A program made the translations under genes and the position numbers. Of a DNA stretch of 64,000 nucleotides, positions 17,780 through 26,411 are shown piece after piece. Source of the DNA: Kutzneria chonburiensis (lineage in GTDB: Bacteria > Actinomycetota > Actinomycetes > Mycobacteriales > Pseudonocardiaceae); assembly GCF_028622115.1 (NCBI RefSeq), contig NZ_CP097263.1:5518001-5582000 (forward strand), read 5' to 3'. A model generated the notes under the pieces. It was not told where the DNA came from. It ran no database searches and saw only the letters and a list, made by a program, of their open reading frames with translations. Position 1 is the stretch's first letter; each line of letters starts with the position of its first letter.

Positions 17780-17790
17780 TAGGAGTGCAC

Positions 17791-17871
17791 GTGACCGAGC
17801 TTGCGAGGGAACCATTCAACACAGGGACCTGGGTCGCAGACCCGCCGAGCGCCAGCGAGGTGGGCCTGTGA
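17791..17871 (+). CDS. 26-codon conserved leader ORF upstream of tetR (copy 1)
   Basis: GTG at 17791 follows AGGAG with 6-nt spacing and opens a 26-residue ORF starting VTELAREPF and containing [10 protein letters not shown], ending SEVGL before a TGA at 17869-17871. The TGA overlaps the GTG of the TetR gene by 4 bases (GTGA), and the peptide's final codons contain the GAGGTGGG that acts as the tetR ribosome-binding site. An 81-bp sequence differing at only five positions lies upstream of bioA (47390-47470) in the same arrangement. I do not recognise the peptide. It may be a translational-coupling leader or a mobile regulatory module. Confidence 0.65.
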   Translation: MTELAREPFNTGTWVADPPSASEVGL

Positions 17872-18458
17872 CCGATCCGAAGCGGCGGGGTCGCCGGCCT
17901 GCCGGCGACGACACCAAGGCCGCCCTGCTCGCGGCCGCCCGGGAAGTCTTCACCGAGCAGGGGTTCGACGGTGCCACGGTACGCGCCATCGCGGCGCGGG
18001 CCGAGGTCGACGCGGCGATGGTCAACCACTGGTTCGGCGGCAAGCAGGGCCTGTTCGCCGCCGCCGTGCAGCTGCCCGTGACTCCTGAGTTCGTCCGTGA
18101 CGTCGTGTTCGCCTCCGGCCCGGTCGAGGAGCTCGGCGCCCGGGTCGTGCGCCAGTTCCTCACCGTCTGGGACGGCAGCGGCGGCGGCGCCTTCACCACC
18201 CTGGTCCGCAGCGCCGCCACCCAGGAGTCCGCGGCGGCGATGCTGCGTGAGTTCATCACCTCGGTGTTCGGCACCCTGCTCAAGGAACTCGGCGTCGACC
18301 AGCCCGAACTGCGCCTCGGCCTGTTCGGCTCCCAGCTGGCCGGCCTCGGCCTGGCCCGGTACGTCATGCGGCTGGAGCCCATCGCCTCGGCCGACATCGA
18401 CACCCTCGTCGCCAGCGTCGGCCCCACCCTCCAGCGCTACCTCACCGGCAAGGTGTGA
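17868..18458 (+). CDS. TetR/AcrR-family transcriptional regulator
   Basis: A 196-residue regulator. The N-terminal HTH is clear: LLAAAREVFTEQGFDGATVRAIAARAEVDAAMVNHWFGGKQGLF at about residues 25-68. The C-terminal ligand domain is of the TetR_C type (ELGARVVRQFLTVWD, ARYVMRLEPIASADIDTLV). The GTG at 17868 overlaps the leader ORF stop. It probably binds the palindrome at 17760-17779 and represses its own operon, and perhaps divergent trpE. The ligand is unknown. Confidence 0.9.
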   Translation: MTDPKRRGRRPAGDDTKAALLAAAREVFTEQGFDGATVRAIAARAEVDAAMVNHWFGGKQGLFAAAVQLPVTPEFVRDVVFASGPVEELGARVVRQFLTVWDGSGGGAFTTLVRSAATQESAAAMLREFITSVFGTLLKELGVDQPELRLGLFGSQLAGLGLARYVMRLEPIASADIDTLVASVGPTLQRYLTGKV

Positions 18459-18463
18459 CCGAC

Positions 18464-18583
18464 GTCAGGAAGGGCCCCTTACTGACGTTGAACGCCAGTA
18501 TCGGTCCCTTGATCTTGCCGGCGGTGTCAGGAAGGGGTCCTTCCTGACGTTCAACGTGAGGATCGGTCCCTTGATCTTGCCGG
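18464..18583. repeat. two tandem 62-bp repeats with terminator-like hairpins
   Basis: Unit 1 begins at 18464 and unit 2 at 18526. Both start with an inverted repeat (GTCAGGAAGG...CTGAC; the second is a perfect GTCAGGAAGG-ggt-CCTTCCTGAC) and share GATCGGTCCCTTGATCTTGC-like 3' halves. They fill the gap between convergent tetR and hisI. Tandem duplicated bidirectional terminators are the simplest reading. Confidence 0.75.
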
Positions 18584-18602
18584 ATTGCGAGCGGTCGAGC
18601 CG

Positions 18603-18959
18603 CTACGCCGGAGGCGGCGCCAACAGCTCGTCGGCGTCGAAACAGGTGCGGTCGCCCGTGTGGCAGGCGCCGCCTTCCTGGTCCACCACAAGCAAAATCG
18701 TGTCGCCGTCGCAGTCAAGCCGCACTTCGTGCACCCGCTGCGTGTGACCCGAGGTCTCGCCCTTGATCCACTGCTTGCCCCGGCTGCGCGAGAAGTACGT
18801 CGCCTCGCGCGTGGTCAGGGTCCGGTGCAGGGCCGCGTCGTCCATCCACGCCACCATCAGCACCTCGCCCGTGCCGCGCTGTTGCGCGACCGCGCACACC
18901 AGCCCTTCGGCGTTTCGCTTGAGGCGACCGGCAATCTTCGGGTCGAGGGTGTCGCTCAC
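18603..18959 (-). CDS. hisI: phosphoribosyl-AMP cyclohydrolase
   Basis: A 118-residue enzyme that opens the adenine ring of PR-AMP (third step of histidine synthesis). It shows [34 protein letters not shown] and the metal-binding [21 protein letters not shown] cysteines. It is a single-domain HisI without the HisE pyrophosphohydrolase. The GTG at 18959 overlaps the upstream gene's TGA (GTGA), so it is coupled to the hisF operon. Confidence 0.96.
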   Translation of the reverse strand: MSDTLDPKIAGRLKRNAEGLVCAVAQQRGTGEVLMVAWMDDAALHRTLTTREATYFSRSRGKQWIKGETSGHTQRVHEVRLDCDGDTILLVVDQEGGACHTGDRTCFDADELLAPPPA

Positions 18960-19339
18960 GTCGTGCTTCCCATGTGTCGGCGGGCGGGCAGGGTGATCTG
19001 CAGGACCAGCGAGTAGACGTGCGCCGCCGCCAGGATCCCCGACAGCACCGCGATCCAGACCTCGATGGCCAGCAACGCGAACGAGGCGTACAGGAGTGCG
19101 CACAGCACTGTCCACAGTAGAGCCGGGATGCGCACCGGCCGGATCCCCCCGAGCAGTCCTGCTCCCAGCCCCAGGCTGATCACCGCAACCGGGGCCGGCA
19201 GGATGATCGACCCCAGGTCCCCGGCCTGGATGCCCAGCACGAGGAACGTCAGCAGGAACACCAGTCCCCCGCCGGCCAGCACCAGCGCCGCGATCTTGAT
19301 CTCGACCGGCGCGGCCGACCCGGGCAGCACCTGTCTCAT
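18956..19339 (-). CDS. small membrane protein between hisF and hisI
   Basis: A 127-residue protein with four hydrophobic segments (about residues 15-37, 42-62, 68-90 and 92-112) and no recognisable catalytic motif. Its ATG overlaps the hisF stop (ATGA) and its stop overlaps the hisI start (GTGA), so it is locked into the his operon. I know of no defined function for it. Confidence 0.8.
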   Translation of the reverse strand: MRQVLPGSAAPVEIKIAALVLAGGGLVFLLTFLVLGIQAGDLGSIILPAPVAVISLGLGAGLLGGIRPVRIPALLWTVLCALLYASFALLAIEVWIAVLSGILAAAHVYSLVLQITLPARRHMGSTT

Positions 19340-20109
19340 CGGATCACCACTCCCGCGCCGCGCAACTCGTCCTTCACCTCGCCGATGGACAGCGTGCCGA
19401 AGTGGAACACGCTCGCGGCCAGCACGGCGTCCGCGCCGGCCTCGATGGCCGGCGGGAAGTGGTCGACCTGGCCGGCGCCGCCGCTGGCGATCAGCGGCAC
19501 GCTCACCCGGGACCGCACCAGGCGGATCAGCTCCAGGTCGAAGCCGGCCTTCGTGCCGTCGGCGTCCATCGAGTTGAGCAGGATCTCGCCGACACCCAAC
19601 TCCTGGCCGCGGGCGGCCCACTCGACCGCGTCGATGCCGGTGCCGCGGCGGCCGCCGTGCGTGGTCACCTCGAAGCCCGACGGCGTCGGCTGGCCGTCGG
19701 CCGGCACCCGGCGCGCGTCCACCGACAGCACGATGCACTGCGCCCCGAACCGCTGCGAGCACTCGCGCAGCAGCTCCGGGCGGGCGATCGCCGCCGTGTT
19801 GATGCTGACCTTGTCCGCCCCCGCACGCAGGAGCCGGTCCACGTCCTCCGGCGCGCGCACGCCGCCACCGACCGTCAGCGGGATGAACACCTGCTCGGCC
19901 GTGCGCCGTACCACGTCGTACGTGGTCTCACGGTCCGACGACGAGGCCGTCACGTCCAGGAACGTCAGCTCGTCCGCACCGGCCGCGTCGTAGGCCGCCG
20001 CCAGTTCCACCGGGTCGCCCGCGTCGCGGAGATCGGTGAAGTTGACGCCTTTGACGACTCGGCCCCGGTCGACGTCGAGACAGGGGATCACACGGACTGC
20101 GACGGGCAT
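19336..20109 (-). CDS. hisF: imidazole glycerol phosphate synthase cyclase subunit
   Basis: A 257-residue TIM barrel that forms IGP and AICAR with ammonia from HisH. It has the family start [20 protein letters not shown] with catalytic Asp, [28 protein letters not shown], the second catalytic Asp in [16 protein letters not shown], and the C-terminal phosphate site [12 protein letters not shown]. Its HisH partner is encoded 3.5 kb away, beyond an accessory insertion. Confidence 0.97.
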   Translation of the reverse strand: MPVAVRVIPCLDVDRGRVVKGVNFTDLRDAGDPVELAAAYDAAGADELTFLDVTASSSDRETTYDVVRRTAEQVFIPLTVGGGVRAPEDVDRLLRAGADKVSINTAAIARPELLRECSQRFGAQCIVLSVDARRVPADGQPTPSGFEVTTHGGRRGTGIDAVEWAARGQELGVGEILLNSMDADGTKAGFDLELIRLVRSRVSVPLIASGGAGQVDHFPPAIEAGADAVLAASVFHFGTLSIGEVKDELRGAGVVIR

Positions 20110-20118
20110 GGGCCCAGC

Positions 20119-20853
20119 CTACGGTCCCGTGAGCAGGTGGCGCAGGTACCGGTCCGGGTCGGCCAGGAACTCACGGGTCAGCCGCACCGGGAGCGCCCGG
20201 TCGAAGTCCACCGGCTCGATCGCGCCGTCCTCCCCCATCTCCAGGATCGCCGCCCCCGGCAGCGACAGCAGCACCGGCGAGTGCGTCGCCACGATCAGCT
20301 GGCAGTCCTGGTCCACCAGGTCCGCCATCCTCGCCACCAGCGCCAGGCACCCTCGCACCGACAGCGCCGCCTCCGGCTCGTCCAGGACGTACAGCCCGTT
20401 CGGTCCGAACCGATGAGTCACGAGGTCCAGAAAGGACTCCCCGTGCGACCTCTCGTGCGGCGAGCGTCCCCCGTAGTGCTTGATCGAGTCGCCGCCCAGC
20501 CGCTCGATCTCCGTCGCCACGTTGTAGTACGACTCCGCGCGCAGGAAGAACCCCGTCCGCGGCCGGCCGATGCCCCGCGTCAGCGTCAGATAGTCCCCCA
20601 GCGACGACTCCGTAGCCCCGGTCGCGAACCGGAAGTCCTGGCTGCCGCCCTCAGGGTTGAACCCCGCGGCCACCGCGATCGCCTCCACCAGCGTGGACTT
20701 GCCCGCCCCGTTCTCCCCGATCAGGAAGGTCACGCCCGCCTTGAGGTCCAGACCGTCCACTTCGGACAGCCAGCGGACCACCGGCAGCGTGAACGGGTAG
20801 CGCCCGGTCGACGGCTCGTCCAGCCGCACCCGCCGTATGAACAGCCCAGCCAT
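20119..20853 (-). CDS. AAA/ABC-type ATPase (YhaN/RecF-like small ATPase)
   Basis: A 244-residue ATPase with Walker A GENGAGKST (residues 47-55), a signature-like region after a short insert (GESFLDLV) and Walker B GLYVLDEPEAALSV, then LIVATHSPVLLSLPGA. The layout is that of standalone ABC-type AAA_15/AAA_21 ATPases, which lack transmembrane partners. It lies 9 bp after hisF in antisense-free tandem and 9 bp from the Uma2 gene, so the two accessory genes may be co-transcribed into hisF. Role unknown; relatives often occur in defence or DNA-repair settings. Confidence 0.75.
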   Translation of the reverse strand: MAGLFIRRVRLDEPSTGRYPFTLPVVRWLSEVDGLDLKAGVTFLIGENGAGKSTLVEAIAVAAGFNPEGGSQDFRFATGATESSLGDYLTLTRGIGRPRTGFFLRAESYYNVATEIERLGGDSIKHYGGRSPHERSHGESFLDLVTHRFGPNGLYVLDEPEAALSVRGCLALVARMADLVDQDCQLIVATHSPVLLSLPGAAILEMGEDGAIEPVDFDRALPVRLTREFLADPDRYLRHLLTGP

Positions 20854-20862
20854 CCCCCGACC

Positions 20863-21453
20863 CTACGTGCTCAGCGTGTCCAAGCTGCCGAGGTCGATGC
20901 GCACCGGAAACGGCACCGAAGTGACGAACTCGCCGATGGTGGTGCCGGCGTCCCGATAACCGCCGTCATCGCCCAGCCGGCATTCGATCAGTGAGACGGC
21001 CGGCCTGAGGTCGATGATCCAGTAGTACGGGATACCGGCCTCGGCGTATTCGCCACGCTTGACGACATGGTCCATCCGGGCCGAGCCGCGCGACACGATC
21101 TCCACGACCAGCCGCACTTCGGAGGCACGCAGGAGCGCGTCCTCCCGGTTCGCCCGGTCATAGGCCGCCCGGTCGATCACGATGAGGTTGGGCCGGCGGA
21201 CATGGCCCGGCGCGTCCGGCGGCACGAGCTCCAGATTGACATCGATGTTCGACAGCATGACCAGACCACCGGGCAGATGTGGCTTGAGTTGCGAACGCAG
21301 CTCGCCGTCGGCCGATGCCGGGAGCGGAAACCTCGGCGGCATCATCACCAGGCAGCCTTCTTGGAGTTCCCACCACGTGTCGGCGTCCTCGGGTAGGCGC
21401 TCGTAGTCGGCGATCGTCAGCGGGCGAGCGAAACGGCCCGGCAAGATGGTCAT
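20863..21453 (-). CDS. Uma2-family endonuclease-like protein
   Basis: A 196-residue PD-(D/E)XK fold protein. It shows the Uma2 pattern: LTIADYERLPEDADTWWELQEGCLVMM at the N-terminus, then VRRPNLIVIDR (acidic residue), LVVEIVS (Glu) and the lysine in VVKRGEYAEAGIPYYWIID. The ATG at 21453 is chosen over an upstream start because AGGAGG lies just before it. The family is widely annotated as restriction endonuclease-like, but its role in actinobacteria is not settled. It is followed by the small ATPase gene at 20853. Confidence 0.85.
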   Translation of the reverse strand: MTILPGRFARPLTIADYERLPEDADTWWELQEGCLVMMPPRFPLPASADGELRSQLKPHLPGGLVMLSNIDVNLELVPPDAPGHVRRPNLIVIDRAAYDRANREDALLRASEVRLVVEIVSRGSARMDHVVKRGEYAEAGIPYYWIIDLRPAVSLIECRLGDDGGYRDAGTTIGEFVTSVPFPVRIDLGSLDTLST

Positions 21454-21713
21454 GAATTCCTCCTGTCCGCCCACATCGTGCCGCGTCACGGCGTCGACCG
21501 CCCCGCCCGAGCGGCCAGTTCCCTCGCTCAGCCGGACTGAATACCGACTTCCGGGCGTCGTCCGTCACTTAGCGTGGCGAACTAGGTAATTCCGCCTATA
21601 CCTAGCCATATCTCGGGATGGCGACGGCCGTCACGGCGGCAATACGCTGCGAGCGGCGGAGCCGGCCACGAGTCTCCGCATACCCGCAAACCCTCTTCCC
21701 TGCGGAGGTGCGC

Positions 21714-22190
21714 GTGTCGACTACCCTGCAAACGATTGCACGAATGGAGCTGCGAATCCACCGGTGGCTGACCAGAAACAGCGTTCGACTGCTGCGGATC
21801 AGCATGGGTGGCATCATTCTTACTTTTGGATTCCTCAAGTATTTCCCGGGCCTGAGCCCGGCGGAGCACATGGTGGAGACGGTGAGCCGGACGCTGAGCC
21901 TCGGCCTGGCGCCCGATCGACTGACGATGGACGGGTTCGCCACGATCGAATGCCTGATCGGCCTGTCGCTGATCACGAACATCGGCCTGCGGATAGCGAT
22001 CTACCCGATGGCGCTGTGGGCGATCGGCATTCTGCTGCCACTGGCGCTGATGCCGGCGGAACTGTTCAGCGGTCCCGACCACATGCCGACCCTCGAAGGC
22101 CAATACGTGCTCAAGGACCTCATTCTGCTGTCGGCGACGATGGTCATCGCGGACACCACGGTCCGCCGACGAGCGTCAACCAACGGTTGA
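21714..22190 (+). CDS. DoxX-like membrane protein
   Basis: A 158-residue protein with four transmembrane helices. After the start VSTTLQTIARMELRIHRWL, the RISMGGIILTFGFLKYFPG helix carries the DoxX/YkgB-like G..F..FG..K pattern. The GTG at 21714 follows GGAGG. Relatives are small quinone-pathway or stress membrane proteins of unclear function. Its last codons and stop lie inside the first operator of the downstream Clp_N gene. Confidence 0.7.
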   Translation: MSTTLQTIARMELRIHRWLTRNSVRLLRISMGGIILTFGFLKYFPGLSPAEHMVETVSRTLSLGLAPDRLTMDGFATIECLIGLSLITNIGLRIAIYPMALWAIGILLPLALMPAELFSGPDHMPTLEGQYVLKDLILLSATMVIADTTVRRRASTNG

Positions 22191-22220
22191 CAGCAGCCGA
22201 GAAGTCAACCTAAGGTTGAC
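22175..22220 (+). promoter_or_regulatory. paired 17-bp operators on the -35 and -10 of the Clp_N regulator promoter
   Basis: Two palindromes GTCAACC-N3-GGTTGAC lie at 22175-22191 (N3 = AAC) and 22204-22220 (N3 = TAA). TTGACA at 22187-22192 overlaps the first, and TAAGGT at 22211-22216 (18-bp spacer) lies in the second. The predicted start is about at the ATG (22224), so the mRNA may be leaderless. Repressor occupancy of both boxes would block the promoter. Confidence 0.75.
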
Positions 22221-22223
22221 GAC

Positions 22224-22940
22224 ATGACGACGCCACGACTCGACGACATGATCAACCTGGTCGCCACCCTGCACCCCGACGGCGACCCGCTGGAACGGCT
22301 CACCGAGGCGGTGGTGCAGGCCGACCGCCTCGGCGAGCTGTCCGACCACCTGGTCGGCCACTTCGTCGACCAGGCCCGCCGGGCCGGCGCCACCTGGACG
22401 GACATCGGCCGCAGCATGGGCGTGAGCAAGCAGGCAGCCCAGAAACGCTTCGTGCCCAAGGAAGAACCGATGGACTGGGGCCCGTTCAGCCGCTTCACCG
22501 ACCTGGCCCGGCAGGTGGTGGTCGGGTCCCGCGGCGAGGCGATGGCCGCCGGCCACCGCTACATCGGCACCGAGCACGTGCTGATCGCCCTGATCGCCGT
22601 GCACAAGGGCCTGGCCTCGCAGGCCCTGATCGCGCAGGGCATCACCGAGGAGCAGATCCGCGCCGCGGTCAAGGTCGCCGCGCCCTACACCGACGAGAAG
22701 ATCACCGAGGACATCCCGTTCACGCCGCGCGTGCGCAAGGTGCTGGAGCTGGCGGTGCGCGAGGCACTGCGCCTTGAACACAACTTCATCGGCACCGAAC
22801 ACGTGCTGCTGGGCCTGCTCGCCGAGGCCGACGGCGTCGGCGCGCAGGTGCTCAAGGGCCTCGGCGTGAACACCGAGGCGCTGGAGCACTACATCGTGGC
22901 CAAGCTCAGCGAGTTGCTGCGAGAGCGTCAGGGAGAGTGA
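22224..22940 (+). CDS. Clp N-domain protein with N-terminal helix-turn-helix
   Basis: A 238-residue protein combining a probable HTH (residues 57-75, [21 protein letters not shown]) with two Clp_N repeats (about 90-160 and 165-235; [14 protein letters not shown] and [14 protein letters not shown]). There is no AAA ATPase domain, so it is not an unfoldase. It is more likely a regulator that senses something through the Clp_N fold, or an adaptor. The paired operators directly upstream suggest autoregulation. It overlaps priA by 35 bp at its 3' end. Confidence 0.85.
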   Translation: MTTPRLDDMINLVATLHPDGDPLERLTEAVVQADRLGELSDHLVGHFVDQARRAGATWTDIGRSMGVSKQAAQKRFVPKEEPMDWGPFSRFTDLARQVVVGSRGEAMAAGHRYIGTEHVLIALIAVHKGLASQALIAQGITEEQIRAAVKVAAPYTDEKITEDIPFTPRVRKVLELAVREALRLEHNFIGTEHVLLGLLAEADGVGAQVLKGLGVNTEALEHYIVAKLSELLRERQGE

Positions 22941-23637
22941 ACGCGCCGGCGTAGAGGGCCTTGCCGACGATGGCGCCCTCGACGCCGTCCGCGGCCAGCC
23001 CGGCCAGCGCGACCAGATCGTCCACACTGGACACACCGCCGGAGGCGATCACCGGGGCGTCGGTCCGGTCGCAGACAGCGCGCAGCAGCTCCAGGTTGGG
23101 GCCGCGCAACGTGCCGTCCTTGCTCACGTCGGTCACCACATAACGCGAGCAGCCGTCACGGTCCAGCCGCTCCAGCACGTCCCACAGGTCGCCGCCGTCC
23201 TGCGTCCAGCCGCGGGCGGCCAGCCGGTGCCCCTGCTCGGTGATCCGCACGTCAAGGCCGACGGCCACCTTGTCGCCGTGCTCGGCGATGGCCTTGGCGC
23301 ACCACTGCGGGTTCTCCAGCGCGGCGGTGCCGAGATTGACCCGGGTGCACCCGGTGGACAGCGCGGCGGCCAGCGACTCGTCGTCGCGGATGCCGCCGGA
23401 CAGCTCCACCTTCACGTCCAGCTTGCCGACGACACCGGCGAGCAGCTCACGGTTGGAGCCGCGGCCGAACGCGGCGTCGAGGTCGACGAGATGGATCCAC
23501 TCGGCGCCGTCGTGCTGCCACGCGAGCGCGGCCTCCAGCGGGTCGCCGTAGGAGGTCTCGGTGCCGGCCTCGCCCTGGACGAGCCGCACGGCCTTGCCGT
23601 CGGCGACATCGACGGCGGGGAGCAGGTAGAACGTCAC
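22906..23637 (-). CDS. priA: bifunctional HisA/TrpF isomerase PriA
   Basis: A 243-residue TIM barrel. [49 protein letters not shown] and [13 protein letters not shown] mark the HisA/PriA family. In actinobacteria this enzyme also performs the TrpF step (phosphoribosylanthranilate isomerase), which fits the absence of trpF from the trp cluster here. The start is GTG at 23637. It is 10 bp downstream of hisH and overlaps the convergent Clp_N gene. Confidence 0.95.
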   Translation of the reverse strand: MTFYLLPAVDVADGKAVRLVQGEAGTETSYGDPLEAALAWQHDGAEWIHLVDLDAAFGRGSNRELLAGVVGKLDVKVELSGGIRDDESLAAALSTGCTRVNLGTAALENPQWCAKAIAEHGDKVAVGLDVRITEQGHRLAARGWTQDGGDLWDVLERLDRDGCSRYVVTDVSKDGTLRGPNLELLRAVCDRTDAPVIASGGVSSVDDLVALAGLAADGVEGAIVGKALYAGAFTLPDALAATR

Positions 23638-23647
23638 GGGCGAAACC

Positions 23648-24289
23648 CTATCGCGTGCTGGCCAGCCAGTTCTCCAGCAGGTGCGCGCCGGCGTCGCCGG
23701 ACTTCTCCGGGTGGAACTGGGTGGCGCACAGCGCGCCGTTCTCCACCGCGGCGACGAAGTCCTCGCCGTGGTTGGCCCACGTCACCAGCGGCGCCTTGAG
23801 CGTGGCGCTGTCCGGCACCAGCTCCCACTTGCGCACGCCGTAGGAGTGCACGAAGTAGAACCGCGCGTCGTCGTCGAGGCCGTCGAACAGCATCGACCCC
23901 TCGGCGGCCTGCACGGTGTTCCACCCCATGTGCGGCAACACTTCCGCGTGCAGCCGCTCCACGGTGCCGGGCCACTCGCCGCAGCCCGCGGACTCGATGC
24001 CGTGCTCGACGCCGCGCTCGAACAGGATCTGCATGCCGACGCAGATGCCCAGCACCGGCCGCCCGCCGGCCAGCCGCTCGCCGATGATGCGGGCGCCGCG
24101 CACGGCGTTCAGTCCGGTCATGCACGCCGCGTACGCGCCGACACCGGGCACCACCAGGGCGTCCGCGGCCAGCGCGGCACGATGGTCGGCGGTCACCTCG
24201 ACGTCGGCGCCGATGCGGCGCAGCGCGCGCTCGGCCGAGCGGAGGTTCCCTGATCCGTAATCCAGCACGACTACACGGGGCACGAGCAC
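23648..24289 (-). CDS. hisH: imidazole glycerol phosphate synthase glutaminase subunit
   Basis: A 213-residue class I glutamine amidotransferase. It opens with [19 protein letters not shown] and has the nucleophile Cys in [13 protein letters not shown] and the His-Glu pair in [10 protein letters not shown]-like [12 protein letters not shown]. It supplies ammonia to HisF. The start is uncertain between GTG at 24289 and GTG at 24283; neither has a clear ribosome-binding site. Confidence 0.95.
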   Translation of the reverse strand: MLVPRVVVLDYGSGNLRSAERALRRIGADVEVTADHRAALAADALVVPGVGAYAACMTGLNAVRGARIIGERLAGGRPVLGICVGMQILFERGVEHGIESAGCGEWPGTVERLHAEVLPHMGWNTVQAAEGSMLFDGLDDDARFYFVHSYGVRKWELVPDSATLKAPLVTWANHGEDFVAAVENGALCATQFHPEKSGDAGAHLLENWLASTR

Positions 24290-24310
24290 AGCTTAGAGGG
24301 CCCAATCGAC

Positions 24311-24326
24311 CGTGATCTACGTCACG
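24311..24326. promoter_or_regulatory. CRP/FNR-type palindrome
   Basis: CGTGA-TCTACG-TCACG is a 16-bp palindrome matching the GTGA-N6-TCAC pattern of Crp/FNR-family sites. It sits 22 bp upstream of hisH (minus strand) and 122 bp upstream of the acyltransferase gene (plus strand). The regulator is not in this window. Confidence 0.45.
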
Positions 24327-24447
24327 CTACGGAACGCATTCCCCCGGCAGACCAACTATTCGAGTAGCTCGTCCGTCTTACGGGCTATTGCCGGTGTCGT
24401 ACCGTAGCCGGCTGCTGCTGCCGTCGGACGATCGTAAGGATTGCACC

Positions 24448-25569
24448 GTGACCCAGCTGGCCACTCCGGCCCTGTCGACGAGCTCCCACACCGAGTCCCT
24501 CGGTGGGCGCCTGCCGTCGCTGACCGGCCTGCGCTGGGCCGCCGCCTTCCTCGTGTTCGGCATGCACGTCCGCAACTTCGGCTTCTTCGGCCCCGGCCCG
24601 GCGGCCAACGTGATGGCCACCGTGTTCCAGGCCGGCGGCACCGGCGTGTCGTTCTTCTTCATCCTGTCCGGCTTCGTGCTGATGTGGTCGTCCCGGCCCA
24701 AGGACACCGCGCTGGGCTTCCTGCGCCGCCGGGTCGCCCGCATCTACCCGGTGCACCTGGTCTGCGCGGCGCTCGCGCTGGTGCTGGCGCTGACCATCGG
24801 CTCCGAGTTCGTGCCGACGATCGGGCAGCTGGTGGCCAACGTGCTCCTGCTGCACTCGTGGTTCCCGGACTACTTCTACTACCAGAGCCTCGATCCGGTC
24901 AGCTGGTCCCTGGTCTGCGAGCTGCTGTTCTACGTGTCGTTCCCGCTGTTCGGCCGGCTGGCCCGGCACATGCAGGCCCGTGGCGCGGTGGTCTTCGCGG
25001 TGGTCAGCGCGCTGTCGGTGATCGCGGTGCCGATCGCGATCACCGTGCACCCGACGTCGTGGCCGGTGTACTTCCTGCCGCTGGCCCGGCTGGGCGAGTT
25101 CACCCTCGGCATCGCGCTGGCCCGGCTGGTGATGCTGGGCCGGTGGCGTGGCCCGGGCCTTGACGTCGCGCTGGGCGTGACCCTGATCGGCTACTTCCTG
25201 GTGCCGGCGCTGCCCAGCGCCTTCGGCAACACGTTCTGCACGCTGCTCGGCTTCAGCCTGCTGATCCCGGCGGCGGCGATGGCCGACCTGCGCGGCACGC
25301 ACTCGGTGTGGCGGCTGCCGGTGATGGAGCGCCTTGGCGAGTGGTCGTTCTCGTTCTACATGGTGCACGCCATGGTGCTCGGCGCCGTGAAGACGCTGCT
25401 GCCGGGCACGATCTCGCTCAACGCGCCAGCCGCGCTGATCGTCGTGCTGGCCATGTTCGGCGTGAGCCTGGGCCTGTCCTGGGCGCTCTACACGTTCGTG
25501 GAGACGCCCGGCCGCAAGTTCATCGTCGGCGGCCGCAAGAAGGCTAAGACGGCGCCATCCCCTGCGTGA
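24448..25569 (+). CDS. acyltransferase 3 family membrane protein
   Basis: A 373-residue OafA/YrhL-type acyltransferase with about ten membrane segments. SLTGLRWAAAFLVFGMHV carries the conserved R and the His expected at the active site; SFFFILSGFVLMWSS, FLRRRVARIYPVHL and SWSLVCELLFYVSFP follow in family order. It would transfer acetyl or another acyl group to a sugar or lipid outside the membrane. The GTG at 24448 follows AAGGA. It overlaps the convergent gene by 26 bp. Confidence 0.9.
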   Translation: MTQLATPALSTSSHTESLGGRLPSLTGLRWAAAFLVFGMHVRNFGFFGPGPAANVMATVFQAGGTGVSFFFILSGFVLMWSSRPKDTALGFLRRRVARIYPVHLVCAALALVLALTIGSEFVPTIGQLVANVLLLHSWFPDYFYYQSLDPVSWSLVCELLFYVSFPLFGRLARHMQARGAVVFAVVSALSVIAVPIAITVHPTSWPVYFLPLARLGEFTLGIALARLVMLGRWRGPGLDVALGVTLIGYFLVPALPSAFGNTFCTLLGFSLLIPAAAMADLRGTHSVWRLPVMERLGEWSFSFYMVHAMVLGAVKTLLPGTISLNAPAALIVVLAMFGVSLGLSWALYTFVETPGRKFIVGGRKKAKTAPSPA

Positions 25570-26230
25570 CCGGCACGACCGGCAGCACGGTGTTCAGCGG
25601 GGCCTCCTTGACGACCTTGCGGCTGGCCTCGGCCGGCAGCTTGGCCAGCCACGCGTCGGCGTGACCGGCGTCGACCAGTGATGCCACCTGGGCCACGTCG
25701 TCCCGTCCGGCGGCGGTGAACAGCGCCGCCAACGCCGACGGACCGCCGCCCGGCCAGTCCTGCACGCGCTTGAGCATCGCCTGGTCGGCGGCGTCCAGCG
25801 TCTCGCCGAAGTGCCGCGCCACGGCGTCGTGACGGCTGCGCTGGTCCCGCTTGTCGCTGTTGATGAGGAACGTGGCACGCAGCAGGAGCCGCGCCGCGCC
25901 ACCACGCGGGTTGGTCGCCTCCAGCAGCCCGAGGACGTCACGGTGGGCGCCCCAGGCCCAGCCGTACAGGCTCTTCTCGTAGATGGGGTGCGCGGTGACG
26001 GCGTTGTCGTCCCAGCGCACGGCCAGCGCGCGCTCGCCGATGCGCAGGCAGGTGCGGGCCAGCGCCACCGCGCGCGGGAAGCGCGCCGCCGGGGCCGGCA
26101 GGACCACGGTGCCGGAGCCAACGGGGACCAGCACCGCCGGGCCCTCGCCCTCGTCGTGCAGCCGGATCTGCAGCTTGGCAGTCGGCACGGGGGTCCAGAT
26201 GAGCATCCTCGCAAGCTCGGTCACGGTCAC
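25544..26230 (-). CDS. conserved protein of unknown function
   Basis: A 228-residue soluble protein that I do not recognise. There is no signal peptide or membrane segment. Notable stretches are LIWTPVPTAKLQIRLHDEGEGPAVLVPVGS near the N-terminus and HPIYEKSLYGWAWGAHRDVLGLLEATNPRGG in the middle. The latter half is helical and charged. Starts at GTG 26230, GTG 26224 or ATG 26206 are all possible. Confidence 0.6.
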   Translation of the reverse strand: MTVTELARMLIWTPVPTAKLQIRLHDEGEGPAVLVPVGSGTVVLPAPAARFPRAVALARTCLRIGERALAVRWDDNAVTAHPIYEKSLYGWAWGAHRDVLGLLEATNPRGGAARLLLRATFLINSDKRDQRSRHDAVARHFGETLDAADQAMLKRVQDWPGGGPSALAALFTAAGRDDVAQVASLVDAGHADAWLAKLPAEASRKVVKEAPLNTVLPVVPVTQGMAPS

Positions 26231-26411
26231 ACATCATGCCAAGATCGTCAGCGCGACACCGCGCGTGCCGGCCGTTGAGGCCGAATCGCAGCGTTGCGAT
26301 CGACGCCGCCGAACGGACGCAAACCCGTGGCCGATGGATACGGCGGTGGACGCGGCCGGCGATCGGGTGACCATCATTTTGCCCGCTCCACATGCTGCTA
26401 GCGTCACTGCG

